A stretch of 64,000 nucleotides of DNA, from positions 70,916-134,915 of the forward strand of contig KB445796.1 of the NCBI GenBank assembly GCA_000320605.2, given 5' to 3'. This DNA comes from Gelatoporia subvermispora B (lineage: Eukaryota > Basidiomycota > Agaricomycetes > Polyporales > Gelatoporiaceae). The notes under the pieces were generated by a model. The model ran no database searches and was not told where the DNA came from. It saw only the letters and a program-made list of their open reading frames with translations. Numbering within the stretch: the stretch's first letter is position 1; each line of letters opens with the position of its first letter. Position numbers and translations under genes: made by a program. This document shows positions 35,550 to 47,391 of the stretch, one piece after another.

Positions 35550-37133
35550 TTAATATACGTCGGTCTTCAGTGCAATCGGTCCGACCACTGGCGAGTCGGA
35601 CGCCCTCTCCCTGCCCTTGCCCTTGCCTTTGTCACTACAACGACTGGCTGCGGCTATCCCCAAACTCCTTGATGTGACAGATGCAGTCAGTGAATCGTCA
35701 ATTTTTGAACAATGATTCCCTGCATCCACATCCTCGCTTTTGCCAACGCGCTTGCCAGTGGCACGTCGCTTCCGCGATTTTGACCGGATGTGCACGCGCA
35801 TCTTCAGCGATGATAGGTGCTGTGACAAAAATATTTGAAAGAAAGACGCAAGTACAACCCGAAGTGAAGTACCTTGGTGAGCGCTGTTGATGCGCGCAAA
35901 CCCGGGAAGGTCTTCGTGGAATACACTTCGAACGGCCCACCATAGCGCTGGGCAAACACAGGGATGTTCCTTTCTCCCGCAGTCCGAGCGTGTACATTGA
36001 ACGCACGATAGCGAAGAATAAAGGTCCCTTCGAGTTGTACCGCAACATCCTGACAAAATCAAAGGCGGTGAGATATGACATGAGCGACACCCGAGCTGGT
36101 CACGAAAGCCAGATATAGAAACGTAGTACTGACCGAAAAGACAAAGATCAGCATTTGTCTGCCCTCGTAGTCAATCACAGATGCGTCAACACAGATGTTC
36201 CCTGCTAACCAGCGTGTGCAAACGGAGCGCTCGGTGATGGCATAGTCGTTGAGGTACGCAACGACATCCGATGGCGTGGTACGGCCAACGGATTCGGCAT
36301 CGGGATGGTGGAGATTGTGGGAAAGTCTGGGAAGTCTGACAGCTAGTGGAGAAGTTTGTCTCGCTTCTGCGCTCGGTCTTGGGAGGAGAGGGCGCAGTGC
36401 CATCGGCGGAAGGGTGGAGGTGCGTAACTGAGAGACTTGTGATGGGGTGGGATGTGATGTGATAGATGAATTCACTGGATCTTGTAATAGGTTTGGGGAC
36501 GTGAAAGACAATGGAATGGAGTATAAATGGGGCACAGGACGTCGCCCGATGGACGTCAAGGGCAACTGGTGTGAGGTGGTGATAATAGAGGGGAGGAGCG
36601 GGGGTGGCTCTGTTTGCGGCCGTCCCATGTCATTCGACGGAACACTCTCGATGCCACCTTCGTTGCGCACCGGGAAGATATCAAGATGGCATATCATGCC
36701 AAAAGCTACCGCCTCCCTGTGAGACGTCGTCTTAGTATACTTGATCAACACGTCACAGTATCGGCATACTCGTAGTGCTCGAATTCGACTTCATATTCCC
36801 GAGGTGTGCCTAGGTCTACTACCTGGAATAGCCTCAAGCGAGCGACGGGGGGCGGGTCGAGCGGCCTGCGGTCCTTCTGTGTAAATCTTTGGATATGTGA
36901 ACGCTGGGTACAGTGATGGAATAAATTCAGAAGCAGACTTTCGCCCAAATTCGGCCTTCTGCAATTCCTCCAGCTCCCCTCGTATAGTATATCCTGTTAG
37001 GGGCCCGAATGAAAATGTGACGGGACCGCCGATCGATGAGTTCCCTACTGGGAGAGGAAGCTGCTCGAGAACAACATCAGCAAATTGTGAAAGAAGTAAT
37101 ACACGCACTGATAATCACAATATCAGTAGACAT
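35550..37133 (-). CDS. Velvet-domain regulator 1
   Basis: Velvet family transcription regulators (VeA/VelB/VosA/VelC) link development and secondary metabolism in fungi. The model starts MSTDI at 37133 and skips a roughly 50-nt intron to LPLPVGNSSIGGPVTFSF. The velvet core follows: GYTIRGELEELQKAEFGRKF, DRRPLDPPPVARLRLFQV, GMICHLDIFPVR, a long proline/serine-rich insert, MLIFVFS, DVAVQLEGTFILRYRAF and YSTKTFPGLRASTALTK. It ends in a basic tail (RVHIRSKSRKRRATGKR) that could act as a nuclear signal. Five introns are needed, and their positions and phases match those of the second velvet gene (for example GRK split after AA, and GAG split after GA). No stop in the spliced frame. VosA/VelB-like by layout; subtype unsure. 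Confidence 0.85.
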
Positions 37134-38618
37134 CGTAGATGCCCTGGGGATAGTTTTGTCGGGTTGAGGATATAGGAAGAGGGATGCGCTCTGTGAGTCT
37201 AATGCGCCACCTAGCAGATTCTTGCTACTGCCTTTAGCGCCAGAGAGAGCGGGCTCACGTCCAAGGTGAATTGGGCCTGTCAATTTCAGTATTTAACCTC
37301 TACCATCTACGGACTCAACTCGCGTGCCTACAAATTCATACAGCCAGGACCTTGAATACCACAAGAAGCCGTCTAAACAGTCCGCGGCAGCGTCATGTTA
37401 CGCCCAGAGTCCCGTCCAATCTCCCCATATGGCCACGCCCAGCCCCCGGAGATGAAGCGCAACATCCAGGTGTTCCCTCTCAAACCGGCGCTTGGGCTCC
37501 ACTTCATAAACATACATTGATGAAGCTGCCATTCTGAAAGCCGGGCCTCTATGGAAAGGGAAGGTCCTCTCGACGCAGATGAAGGCAGCGAACGATACAG
37601 ACAGCCCAGGGGAGTTTGATGCTCCAGCCCGTCAAGCTTTAGGCCTGCCTCGCCAAATGTGGCTCGCCAATACAGGTCTACTGAGGTTCCAGCATGGCGC
37701 AGCCCGCCCTATCAGCTCGGAAGCTCATGCTCTGCTAAGAACACTGATGCAACATGAATGGACGTACCGCGAACTTGAACCGGTGTCATAATGCAAGTTC
37801 CCGGTCATTGGCTCAGAAAGGCGTAATTATCCCGCATGGTGTGTCGGTCCAATGTCCCTTTGTGGCGATTCTTCAGCCTCGGATTGGCGGAGATATCGGT
37901 GTTATTAAATGCGTCGTTAAGATCATGTGTATGAGGTGGAGCCACTATAGCGATCTCGATGGATTTGGAGTCACGTTTCAGCCTGTATGAGCGGGTCTTT
38001 TGTGCTTATAAGTGAAGATTAATAAAAGTATTCAAAATCTTGCCGCTAAATAAGTTGTAAAATCATGCAAGTTCCTTGATGGAATTGTTAATGATCTCAG
38101 CTCCTCGACACTACCCTCTTAGAACATGCAGTGATTTCGGTGTGTACAGCAAGTCCCAGAGACACTTATATTTTGAAACAGTGAATGGAAGTACCCCATG
38201 TGACCTAGATGGCTGGGAAACTTGACAACAACGCTGCTTATTGTGGAAGTGTTGACGCAATCGATAGAATGCATGCTTCCATTTCCTTTGTCTCATGTTG
38301 CTAGCACATCTCGGTGCTTTGGGTCAGCGTATAGTCGCCCGAAGGCTGACTCAACTCGATTCAGAGGCGCTATCTCGACGATCGGGATGCCAAATATTAT
38401 ATACGTATTGCTAAGCAATGCTTGTCGGGGCGATGCGGGGAAAAGTAGTACAACGAGCCATTCTGCAAGCGAGACGCATCACACACCGCATCATATCGCT
38501 GTTTTCGTAGATTTATTCTCATGTCATGTGAGATTTCAAGACTCATGAAAGAATATGGTGATCAAAGGTCAATATTCGAGATCCAAGGCGGTGTCTTCCC
38601 GAGGAGGTACGGTCGATA
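37134..38618. other. Spacer between the two velvet genes
   Basis: About 1.5 kb with only short open frames (for example 37579-37791 forward) that lack recognisable domains. It must contain the promoter of velvet gene 2's downstream neighbour, velvet gene 1. No repeats of note were seen. Confidence 0.45.
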
Positions 38619-40081
38619 CTACTTGTGCCTGGACGGTCCTCGTGATGATTGAGTTCCGCCAATAACCACACTCGGTCGTTTTCCCGGCGGAGCTACATAT
38701 CTCTCTGCACATCTGTCCAGCGATCTATGAGAGGAAAACTGACCATCGCTATTCGTACTATGCGTTGCGATCCTTCTCCTTCGCTCACGCGCTCGGATGT
38801 TGGTCTGTATGCCGTGAATGGAGAGATTCTACACAATATTTTGATGGAAACTGGTGTCAGAAGTAGCCTGAGATCACTGGGTATGCAGACTCACCTTGGT
38901 CAGATCGGTAGAGGCGTGCAAGCCTGGGAAGTCCTTTGTCGAGTAAACCTTGAACGGTTCCCCGAAACATTCGGCAAGTACCGGTCTGGGCCTAGAGCCT
39001 GCAGCTTGCGAAAAGATGTGGAAAACTCGGTATCGGAGAACAAAAGTGCCTTCCATTCTAACCGACACGTCCTGATAGGTATGATGGGTAAACAAAGTTA
39101 ACAGCGCTGCTGGGGTACAGTATTTACTGAGAAAACGAAGATGATTGCAGACTCCCCGTCGATGTCGATGCTCGTCGAGTCCCGGAAGCTTGTCCCAGAC
39201 AGCTTATCGGTGCACATGGAAGCTGCCATAATTGGAGTGTCGTCGTAATAAGCTACGACTTCCGGCGGCGCGGGAAACACGACCTCTTGTCCATTGTGGA
39301 TTGCGACTGGCTGCCACTTAGGAGCTGGGGTATAAGGTTCCGTAGAACTGGATGCTGGCAGTAATTCCAGGGTGTCTAATGTTGAGGGAAACGTCGTGGA
39401 ATCGTGTGAGCTGTCACCGAGCATAGCACGGTGACGGAAGCCATCGACTGTTGAAGGGGGGCCGCGGGGGCCGAACGTTTGACCAATCGGCGGCAAATAC
39501 TCCGTACTCGCAGATGATGGGCCGGGTTGCATCAGTTGGAGACGCTGAGGTGTAGATGATTGCGCCGAATCGGGAGGGTTGCCATTGTTAAGTAAAGGGA
39601 AAAGGTCAATATAACAGAAGAAGCCAAAGCCCGTGACTTCGCTGGATGGAGTCGTAACTTGTCAGCACGAATCACACTGCATGGAGGGCCCATGGACATA
39701 CTCATGAAGCAGGGCCTCCTCGTGCACGTCACCGGGACTCTCACCGAATACCTCAAACAGCTTCAACTGCACGACGGGGGGCGGGTCGAGCGGCCTTCGG
39801 TCCTTGTGCACGTATCTAAGTAGTGATATGAGGAGGTGGTCAGGAGCACAAGTAAGATAAGGAACTTGCTTGCGACCCAGTTCAGCACTTTGTATTTCGA
39901 TGAGCTCCGCACGTATCGTGCGGCCATCGAAGGGGCCTGCTATGAAAGTCACCGGAGCGCCAAGTGCGGACGAGCCAGTTGCCCGGACGCGAGACTTGAT
40001 CGCAAAGATTGGCTATGAGCACGGCGCCGATCGTGGCCGAAAAGCTGGCTCAGTACCAGGACTCACAGCTTTGGCGGCCAT
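38619..40081 (-). CDS. Velvet-domain regulator 2 (with a GC-AG intron)
   Basis: Second velvet protein, same strand as the first. The ATG at 40079-40081 gives MAAKA, then after a 54-nt intron IFAIKSRVRATGSSALGAPV. The velvet core is TFIAGPFDGRTIRAELIEIQ, AELGRKYVHKDRRPLDPPPV, TGFGFFCYIDLFPLL, a Ser/Pro-rich middle, IIFVFS, DVSVRMEGTFVLRYRVF, PVLAECFGEPFKVY and STKDFPGLHASTDLTK. A basic stretch RARERRRRIATHS follows and TAG is at 38619-38621. The intron inside GRKY uses donor AA/GCAAGT instead of GT. It is 54 nt, so reading through also stays in frame, but only splicing restores the family spacing. About five introns in all; no lesion seen. Role in regulating the adjacent terpene locus is a guess from position. 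Confidence 0.87.
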
Positions 40082-40500
40082 GTTACGAGTTGGGTGGGCG
40101 TCAGGTTGCACGATTGTGATGGTCGATTGGGGGAAGCTGGGAAGTGGTGCAAACTACCCCAGACCCGGGACAGCCTCAGCCTAGTCGCCTTCGCCTACCA
40201 AGTGAGGTACATGCCAGAGCATACATGCCGTACGCCCTGGCGTCTATAGCTAGGCCAATGCCGACACGCCCACGGTGTTTGTTACCCCCTGGGCCGTTGA
40301 GTTCCAGAACCGGTCACATGAACACAAACGTTTTCGCTGCAGGCCTTTGTTTCGCAGAAATAGGTGAATGAGTGGTCCAGGATAGTAATGCGCACGCTGC
40401 TAAGATCCATTTACAGGTTATCAACTGACACGGAAAGATCCCGTGTATGTGATTTTCATATTCGCGCGTCCAATCTACGTACTGGCCGGGTACAATCATG
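40082..40500. other. Short intergenic stretch
   Basis: About 420 bp between the velvet gene 2 start and the terpene synthase copy B stop. No domain or repeat recognised; presumably the velvet gene 2 promoter. Confidence 0.4.
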
Positions 40501-41651
40501 TCAAATGGTATCTTCCAAGACGTAGTGCACGTCCATGATCTCCCGCAAGCGGTACTTGGGCGTGCTGACATGGAATGCGATGTAGTTCTTGACAAACACG
40601 TCCCACGCATCCCTCGCGGGGCCCTCCCCAAGCAGCTTGCGAACACGACTGGCGACCGCAACGGTGTCGTCGACCACATCGCGGAGGACCTCTAAATGGG
40701 ACTTTCCGCTGGCGTAAGCGCGGTCTGTAATATACGTACCTTCTTCCCCGACCGACTCCTCCCGGTAGAACGACATTATATCACGGCAATGACCACGGTA
40801 TGACGTCAGATCTGCTTCGCCGGGAGAACACCAAGTTGGCGGGTACTGACTTTATGTACGGCAGGAACGCCATGATGTCCCTAAGACCGCATCTCGTCAG
40901 CCAAGTGGACCCGGATGCACGGGGAGTTCGACGTACGGCATGGCCTGCAGAAACGTCTTCTCGTCTGGAAACTGGTCCTTCTCCCATATGAACACCGCGA
41001 ACGCCGCACTGATCCCCGTGCCATAGACACGGCGATACTCGATGAAGGGAAGGCTGTCTGCGGAGGCCGAGACGAGGGTCCCGTCCGTTGTATTCTCGAC
41101 GAAGCACATGTTAAGGAAGTCGAGTGTCGAGCTCATGATCGCGCTAGCGGAGAACTGCGGAAAATGGTCCCAGGCGGTAGAGAGCAGCTTGGCAAGCTGC
41201 CCAAGCATGTCATCCCCGCGCTGCACTGTGCCGCTCAAAAGGTCGTGGTGGAAGTTGTGCGACGCGAGCGACTCGAAGACCTCCGGGCAGTCGAGCATGC
41301 TGAGGAGCATGGTGTATACTGAGATGAAGACCCTCGCTTCGAAGCTCTTGATATGGCAATACGCCACAGAGGACATCAGAGAACCGGTGATCATGTGGAG
41401 ACGCGTTGGCTTCATCCCTGCATAAGACTGGACAATCTCGTCCAGGCGGTCCTCTAGCGCTGCATCTCGCTCGAAGTGAGGAAGCTTGTTGATGTTGAAG
41501 CTCTTCAGGAGGTAATGAATGGCCTCCCTAGTAGCGGTTGCCGCCGATTCCTTGACGAAGAAATGATCAAAACCTGATTGTCCCTTTGATATGCTATCGT
41601 TCCGCTTACACGTTCTGAATCCCGTGCTGTGCTTGCAATTGCAATGGCCAT
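40501..41651 (-). pseudogene. Tri5-like sesquiterpene synthase, copy B (last splice acceptor lost)
   Basis: Same family and layout as copy A. The ATG at 41649-41651 gives MAIAIASTARDSER, spliced (38-nt intron) to FDHFFVKESAATATREAIHY. The frame then stays open through LEDRLDEIVQSYAGMKPTRL, LLSMLDCPEVFESL, FAVFIWEKDQFPDEK and QAMP. A 55-nt intron with a good GTACGT donor joins QAMP to DIMAFLPYI. The next intron should join ...ATAAA to T-GAT-ATA-ATG to form NDIMSFYREE, but its acceptor reads CCG where copy A has CAG. Without it the protein ends at a stop inside the intron, before the metal-binding NSE-type motif. The last exon (STPKYRLREIMDVHYVLED, TGA at 40501) is otherwise intact. A rescue by an alternative acceptor was not found. 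Probably a recent pseudogene. Confidence 0.75.
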
Positions 41652-42490
41652 AATTATGGTTTGTCGCACGAGTGCAGCACTAAAGAAAACAAGGTCATGT
41701 GTCAGCGACAATGCCTAGGCCCCTGGAGATTTGGCATACCAGATTTCACTTGCGTTGTGTTGGAAAAAGCTCAATGTAAGATCTCGATGCTGAGGATCGC
41801 TTTCATCTGCGACGCCTTTATGTCTTCGGGTTGAGCCAGCGCTCAGCTGGTGGGACAGACGGGAAACCCCATATCGCAGACAGCGGTTGTCAGAGACCGA
41901 AATGTTCTCACTACAGCTACCCTACCCATATTGAGAAATCACAGATTGCCTTCCAATCCATGAACGTTCCGATGTCTGATGTGTTACCTCAACTCCGATG
42001 TCCTAGCAGGACGACTATACCGGCGGGACATATACTACGAAGTCTAAAAGACGAGCGACGAAACCATTCGCGCAAGAGCTCCAATCGACATCGCTCTTTT
42101 GGAACTGATGAGGCATGTTCGGGAGCAGTACATGCCTGTGAGAGCAAGTGAATGACTGTATCCGCCCAGCGCAAGGACATAAGGAATGTGCACCTCAGAA
42201 TTAGTGCGAGGGTGCTGTGGGAGGCATCGGGAACGAGATAACCCCGGCGGAGCCGCAAGTCGCGATAAGCGGGACAAATCCCGTTGACGACAATAAGCTG
42301 TATTGCGATTACCCGATGTAAAATGCACATTCCATATGTGGACATAGTCGATGTGGAATGGTATCTGTGAGCCCGTAAAATGACACGTCGCCTGAACTGC
42401 ACAAGATCGCTTGAACATCTGAAGGCGTCCGGAGCGACAATACACTACACGCGCGGGCTCGCAAGACTTGTCAATGGGCGAGCGCCTGTC
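40501..42490. repeat. Duplicated block, copy B (pairs with 32737-35055)
   Basis: Second copy of the terpene synthase plus upstream flank, same orientation as copy A. It lacks both inserted elements and is correspondingly shorter. The flank similarity runs to GGGCGAGCGCCTGTC at about 42477-42490. The left edge shows some similarity just past the stop codon (GATACAATATCAAA versus GTACAATCATGTCAAA). Confidence 0.85.
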
Positions 42491-44401
42491 TGACCAGCGT
42501 GTAGCCTCAGGAGGGGCACCTGGTCGCGTCCTGGCATGGCGGAGGGACAGCTGGTGGATCCATTCCAAATGGCACAAGACCACGGAACCTCATGTTAGCG
42601 GCTGGGCTGTGTCCGCGCAGGACATGATGCCCATTACGCGATGAGCATCGCAGTACACAAAAGGATTGCTTCGAACGTACCTGCAAGACAGTCGCCGTGC
42701 TTTTGCCGCGTCACGAGAAGAACACTCCCGCGATGTCGTTTCAATCGAAAGTGAAGACGTCAACAGGGCGGAGTTGAGGGATGGAAAGTGCCTGAGCGCT
42801 CCGAGGGCATGGTCGAGGCACCAGAAGAGAAGCGCTGGATCTAGGCGCACGAGGAAAGGTGCGAGACTGTTCATCCACGGGGGTTGAATTGCTGGCAGCG
42901 AAAGGGCCATGAGACGACTTTCGATCATGAGAGGACGGATTTTTGTGCTCCGAGGAGTATTTCAGCTAACGCTGAGCATCGGGACTCCAGCCTCTTCATG
43001 TCGACGTCTAGTAGTCCGTTCACTAAAGGTATTGTTGTTTCGATGAGAATCCAGTTGCATCAGGTTTCGCGGGAGACGCAGAGGGTATACGAGGCAGGAT
43101 GCTTGAGCACTGTCATGGGCGGCATCCGTTTGTGCGCCAAGACTATTGCAACGAGTATTGACATTCCGACATCAAAAAAAGCGCGGAGACACACCGAAAG
43201 TATTAAGCAAGCCAAGATCGTGGATGTTCGATATGCAAATGTCAGTGAGAATGCCAGGCGGTCTCCACCCGACAGTGTAAGTGGCTTGACGCGATTGTCT
43301 CCTAGGTATATCGCTGAATAAACGCGAAGAGTCCAAAAAAAATTGGCTGCATGTCAGGCATGGCCTGCCGCATGATACAAGATGGCTACTGGGGGCACAG
43401 TAACAATCATATCGCAAGGATAAGATCCGACGCACAGTTCGCATTACGCGATGATTTGAATATTCTCGGAGCCAGAAATATTGACAGACGAAGTCATGAA
43501 TGGAACAAGATGAATTAATCTAGTTCAGCAGCACCGGCGAACTCGGGAATACTGAACTGCGCTCTAGGATCACGGTGGTAGAAGGGAAAACGGGGTGAGC
43601 CCGCGTTGTGCGTCTGTTAAATTTGGCGGGCACTGCAACCAAGTCACGTGGGAAATTCGACGGGGCCCGACCGGACCAATCCGATGAGCCGAGCCGCCGA
43701 TCGCTCTCTGTCTCTCGCCGACCGCATTGGGTGGTACTCGCTGTTCTCGATGCTGCGCACCAGATGGATGCAACTCATCTTTGACGTCGACCATGTTGGC
43801 CGCCTTTGCAACTGTCTTCAGCCCTTCCCACAATCTTGACATGGCGTATGTCCTGCCGAGCTGGACTCACGGCGCTTCATCATGCGTTTGACATCCTGCT
43901 TCATTGTCTCGATGAACACAGCGCTCTAGCCCACGCGCCTCAAGAGGTTTCGCTTGGACCGTAACAGTGGACCGCTCGAATATCAGTGTATCAGGTACCG
44001 AGAGAAACTCGCTTTCAGACTGGCATCATCATACGAAATCAGATCACCGGCTGCAACAGTGTATTCTGACGGTTGTTGAGTATCTTGGCGTCGACAAGGA
44101 TCAGTCGGGCAAGCCATGTTGATGAGTCGGGAATACGTCCCACAGCACAGGTTAGTCTCACAGGCGCTATTGTGCTGCCATTATAAGTCTGTCAGTCGTA
44201 GAGATTGTCTCGTCGCCCCGGCGCCCTCACTCACTTCTCATCCATTCATTTGTTCTTCTCTTCAAAGCGACTTAGGCCGGTCCTCTGTCGATCCAATTTC
44301 GTTCATTCTTAGCCGACACATTACCGTTCTCTTTCTTGACTTTCTCTTTCCTCAAACTGTACCTTGTTAAAAATAGCAACTCTCACAAACCTCGACCCAA
44401 A
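42491..44401. other. Long stretch without a confident gene
   Basis: About 1.9 kb beyond the duplicated block. Open frames include a forward one at 42884-43321 and reverse ones at 42590-42928 and 43570-43842. None shows a domain I recognise. On the reverse strand between 44150 and 43600, pieces such as LARLILVDAKILNNRQNTLL and AVFIETMKQDVKRMMKR can be joined by plausible introns. These may be exons of an unrecognised or decayed gene. The last 200 bp contain pyrimidine-rich text just before the lipase start. Confidence 0.35.
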
Positions 44402-45454
44402 ATGTTGGCCATCCATACTCTTATCCTGGCTGCAGTCGCGTTGCAGCCTGTCTTCGCTGCACCCACACTATATGCGACTGGGAAACGCGACGAGTCCGAT
44501 GGCAGCCCTAGCGCTCTATCCCAATCTACCATCTCAAATGACTTCCAGCGCCCTGCGCTCTTCAGTCGCGCCGCTTACTGCCCGATCTCCTCCGTAGCGA
44601 GTTGGACGTGCGGTCCCTCCTGCGACGCTCTCCCAGGAGTGGTAGTCCTCGCGTCCGGAGGAAATAATGGAGAGATCCCTGATTTCTTCATCGCTCATGA
44701 CACTGCCACAAACTCGATCGTCGTGGCGCATCAAGGAACCGATCCGGATGACCTTCTCTCTGATCTGAACGACGTCGAGATTGCGAAGTCAAACTTGAAC
44801 AGCACTCGTTTTCCTGGGGCAGGAAGTACGACCTGGATCCCAAATAATGGTTCAGATTGGCTGATCGTTCGGTGCCTTTAGGCGATATCGAGGTGCATGA
44901 CGGCTTCCAAGACACACAGGGACGTACCGCAGACATCGTACTGTCAACTGTCACGTCGGCGTTGAGCTCTACGGGAGCTACAGAAGTCTCTGTGACGGGT
45001 CATAGCCTCGGTGCTGCCGTAGCGTCCTTGGATGCCATCATGTTGAAGATGCATCTGCCGTCGAGCGTGGCAATCACCACGACCGTGTTCGGTCTCCCCA
45101 GAGTCGGAAACCAAGACTGGGCGAATCTTGTAGACTCAATGGTGGGCATAACGAGTGTACGATACGTGGCAGTCAGTGCTGATGGTCACGCAACAGCTCG
45201 GCTCGTCGTTCGCACACATCACAAACCAGCTGGACCCTGTCCCAATTGTTCCCGGACAATTCCTTGGCTTCCAGCATCCTTCGGGCGAATCTCACATCAC
45301 ATCCGTCGCTAGCTCTGGTCAAGCCGACATCGAGGCGTGCCCTGGCCAGGAGAATGAGCATTGCTCAGACGCCAACAGCCTGTTGGACTTCAGCATCGAC
45401 AACCACCTCGGGCCATATTTCAACGGCATTTCTTTTGGCGCTGCCGCTTGTTGA
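44402..45454 (+). CDS. Secreted class 3 lipase (feruloyl esterase/lipase-like)
   Basis: Alpha/beta-hydrolase of the fungal lipase class 3 family, which cleaves triacylglycerols or related esters outside the cell. Exons 44402-44825, 44882-45141 and 45197-45454 encode 313 residues. The N-terminus MLAIHTLILAAVALQPVFAA is a clear signal peptide, followed by a pro-like segment ending near KRDE. Family marks are FSRAAYCP, IVVAHQGTDPDDLLSDLND (oxyanion loop region), DIEVHDGFQDTQGRTA, the nucleophile elbow VTGHSLGAAVASLDA, the acid loop ITNQLDPVPIVP and the catalytic histidine in HPSGESHIT. Paired cysteines near the C-terminus (ACPGQENEHCSDAN) suggest a disulfide. The start follows a pyrimidine-rich stretch. 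All catalytic residues are present, so it is likely active. Confidence 0.94.
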
Positions 45455-45670
45455 GATGTCAGTGTGCACAAAGAATCCTCCTCTATGCTTGAGAAAGGGA
45501 CCTATTCTTATTTTTGTACACCTTGTCCGTTTGGCATTTTATACTCTGATTCGTGCACCGATATTGGTCGAACATTGTTGTTCGGTTGAAAGACTTTCCG
45601 GTCACATTACAAGTTTTAAGTACGAACAACCCAAGCCCAGAAGAATGATCACCATACCCATCTCACATCA

Positions 45671-47391
45671 CTAGATAGCATCTACGGTGATGAGGGTCCC
45701 GACATCGTGCGCGCTGACATAGATCCCATCTAGAATACTACGGACGTCTTTTAACGCAAGTGTCTGTGGGTCCTCTGGGCAAGCATCTTCCCAGTCAGAC
45801 ATATCGGAATCGCTTCGAGTATCATGTTGGAGAGGTTCCCCCATATTGCCCACGAATGACCCGAATCTTGCACTTGACATCCGCATGACGTCCGAGACGA
45901 CGCTATCGTCGGCAGCGAGGTGTCCGTTGTGTGCAATTTGGCGCAGGTTCAAGATGAAACGGGTGATGATTATTGACGATAGTCTGTGGAGCAATTAGAT
46001 ATGGCACGCCATCCTGGTATACTGCTCTCACGGAACGAAGAATTCCGCAGCATATATGAAGGCCTATAGTCCGACCTTAGTACTCTGGCAAATGTGCCAA
46101 ATAGTTCATCTGCTTACATTCGTGGTCTGACCAGCGATGTTCAGGATGTTGAGGCATAACAAGACTCTGGCCGGATGTCATCCCTACGTCTTCGAATCGA
46201 GAATTGGGGAAATATTCACGTGAAGTAAATAGTACCTGGAATGGTATCAGACGTCGAGTTACTGCATATTTACAGCAAAAATGTCTCACCATCTCGTAGA
46301 AGTAAAGTTGTGAGAGGTACGGAAAGTCGAAGCTGAATGGCCTCCCGCTTTAACTTATACGTTCTGAGCCAAGTTGCACCTAACACAATTGCATCCGATG
46401 CGATAACACAGACCCGAGTACCTATTTCGACTTTGATAGTCTCAATTTATGGAGGCTCCACAGACAACGAAAACAAAACGAACATCTGAAGAGCTTCCGT
46501 CATGAGCCTTAGGCTGGACAGGCACTCCAACAACGGACTCACTTCGCATTCGTGGCTTGAGAGATGCGTTTGCTCGCACTGCATTGGATGCCGATGGCTG
46601 GAATATCTACGAGTTGATAGGAAGTTGTACCAAAGAAATTGTACTAAGAACAATCTGTGAGATTCTCCGATTGGCATGAAACGTATGCACAACTCACCAC
46701 ATTCGTAGCTACTGGTACCATACCAAGAGCACATACGGCGACTGCTAGAGCCCAGCTACCATTGCTCATGGCAAACATTCGCAGCGCAGAAAACGCTGAT
46801 CAAATTTCGCTGTCAATATGGTGCTGGATATTTTGTGGAGACGTACCTGCCCAGTTAGCTAGCAGGATGAGGGCTACAATTGTATCTAGATCATGGAGGG
46901 CTATGCAACTTATCCCAGATCGCTTAACACGTGCTCGATATATGTCAGGAACACATATTTAATTCACCTCTGAAGTAGATAGTTTGTCAGGTAGTTGGCA
47001 TTTGGGAGGTAGCGGAATTAAAGATATGGTAATCACCGTAAGCGAAGAAGGCAGGAAATCAGTCACCACGTTCAAGATGACCCATGTCGATAGCGTCCAT
47101 CTATTGAGATAGAACAGGAGGGTGGCGCTACACAGCTTCCGATTCCAGACCATGTCCACTTCACGGGTTATCGTGCTCAGGTGATCAAATAGTACTAAAG
47201 CTGCGTAGGCTAGATTCACCACGACTGGAAAGCTGCTGTAATAAGAACCACTCACCACAGATAGCCGAATCACAGTATCGCTCTATCCGACTATGCTCAA
47301 TAGTTTGTCACAATTTGTGTCTGGTCTATGGTGATGGTACAACAACCTGCTCACTTCGTTCGTAGCAGTCCAGAAATTTCCTCTGGTCCAT
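45671..47391 (-). CDS. DUF6533-domain multi-pass membrane protein
   Basis: Same family as the gene at 7.9-9.4 kb; function unknown. The start at 47389-47391 gives MDQRKFLDCYERI, spliced to VVNLAYAALVLFDHLSTITR and EVDMVWNRKLCSATLLFYLN, the DUF6533 signature. Later exons read CIALHDLDTIVALILLANWA, joined over a 51-nt intron to AFSALRMFAMSNGSWALAVA and LGMVPVATNV. The last exon has SIIITRFILNLRQIA and an acidic, serine-rich tail ending at TAG 45671-45673. Many short introns are needed; those between about 46620 and 46000 are the least certain. The tandem relative just downstream on the plus-strand map is degraded (48.2-48.7 kb). Confidence 0.7.

Noticed and set aside
42884..43321. Forward open frame of 145 codons
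   Set aside because: No domain, unusual composition and no splice context; a reverse frame overlaps it equally well.
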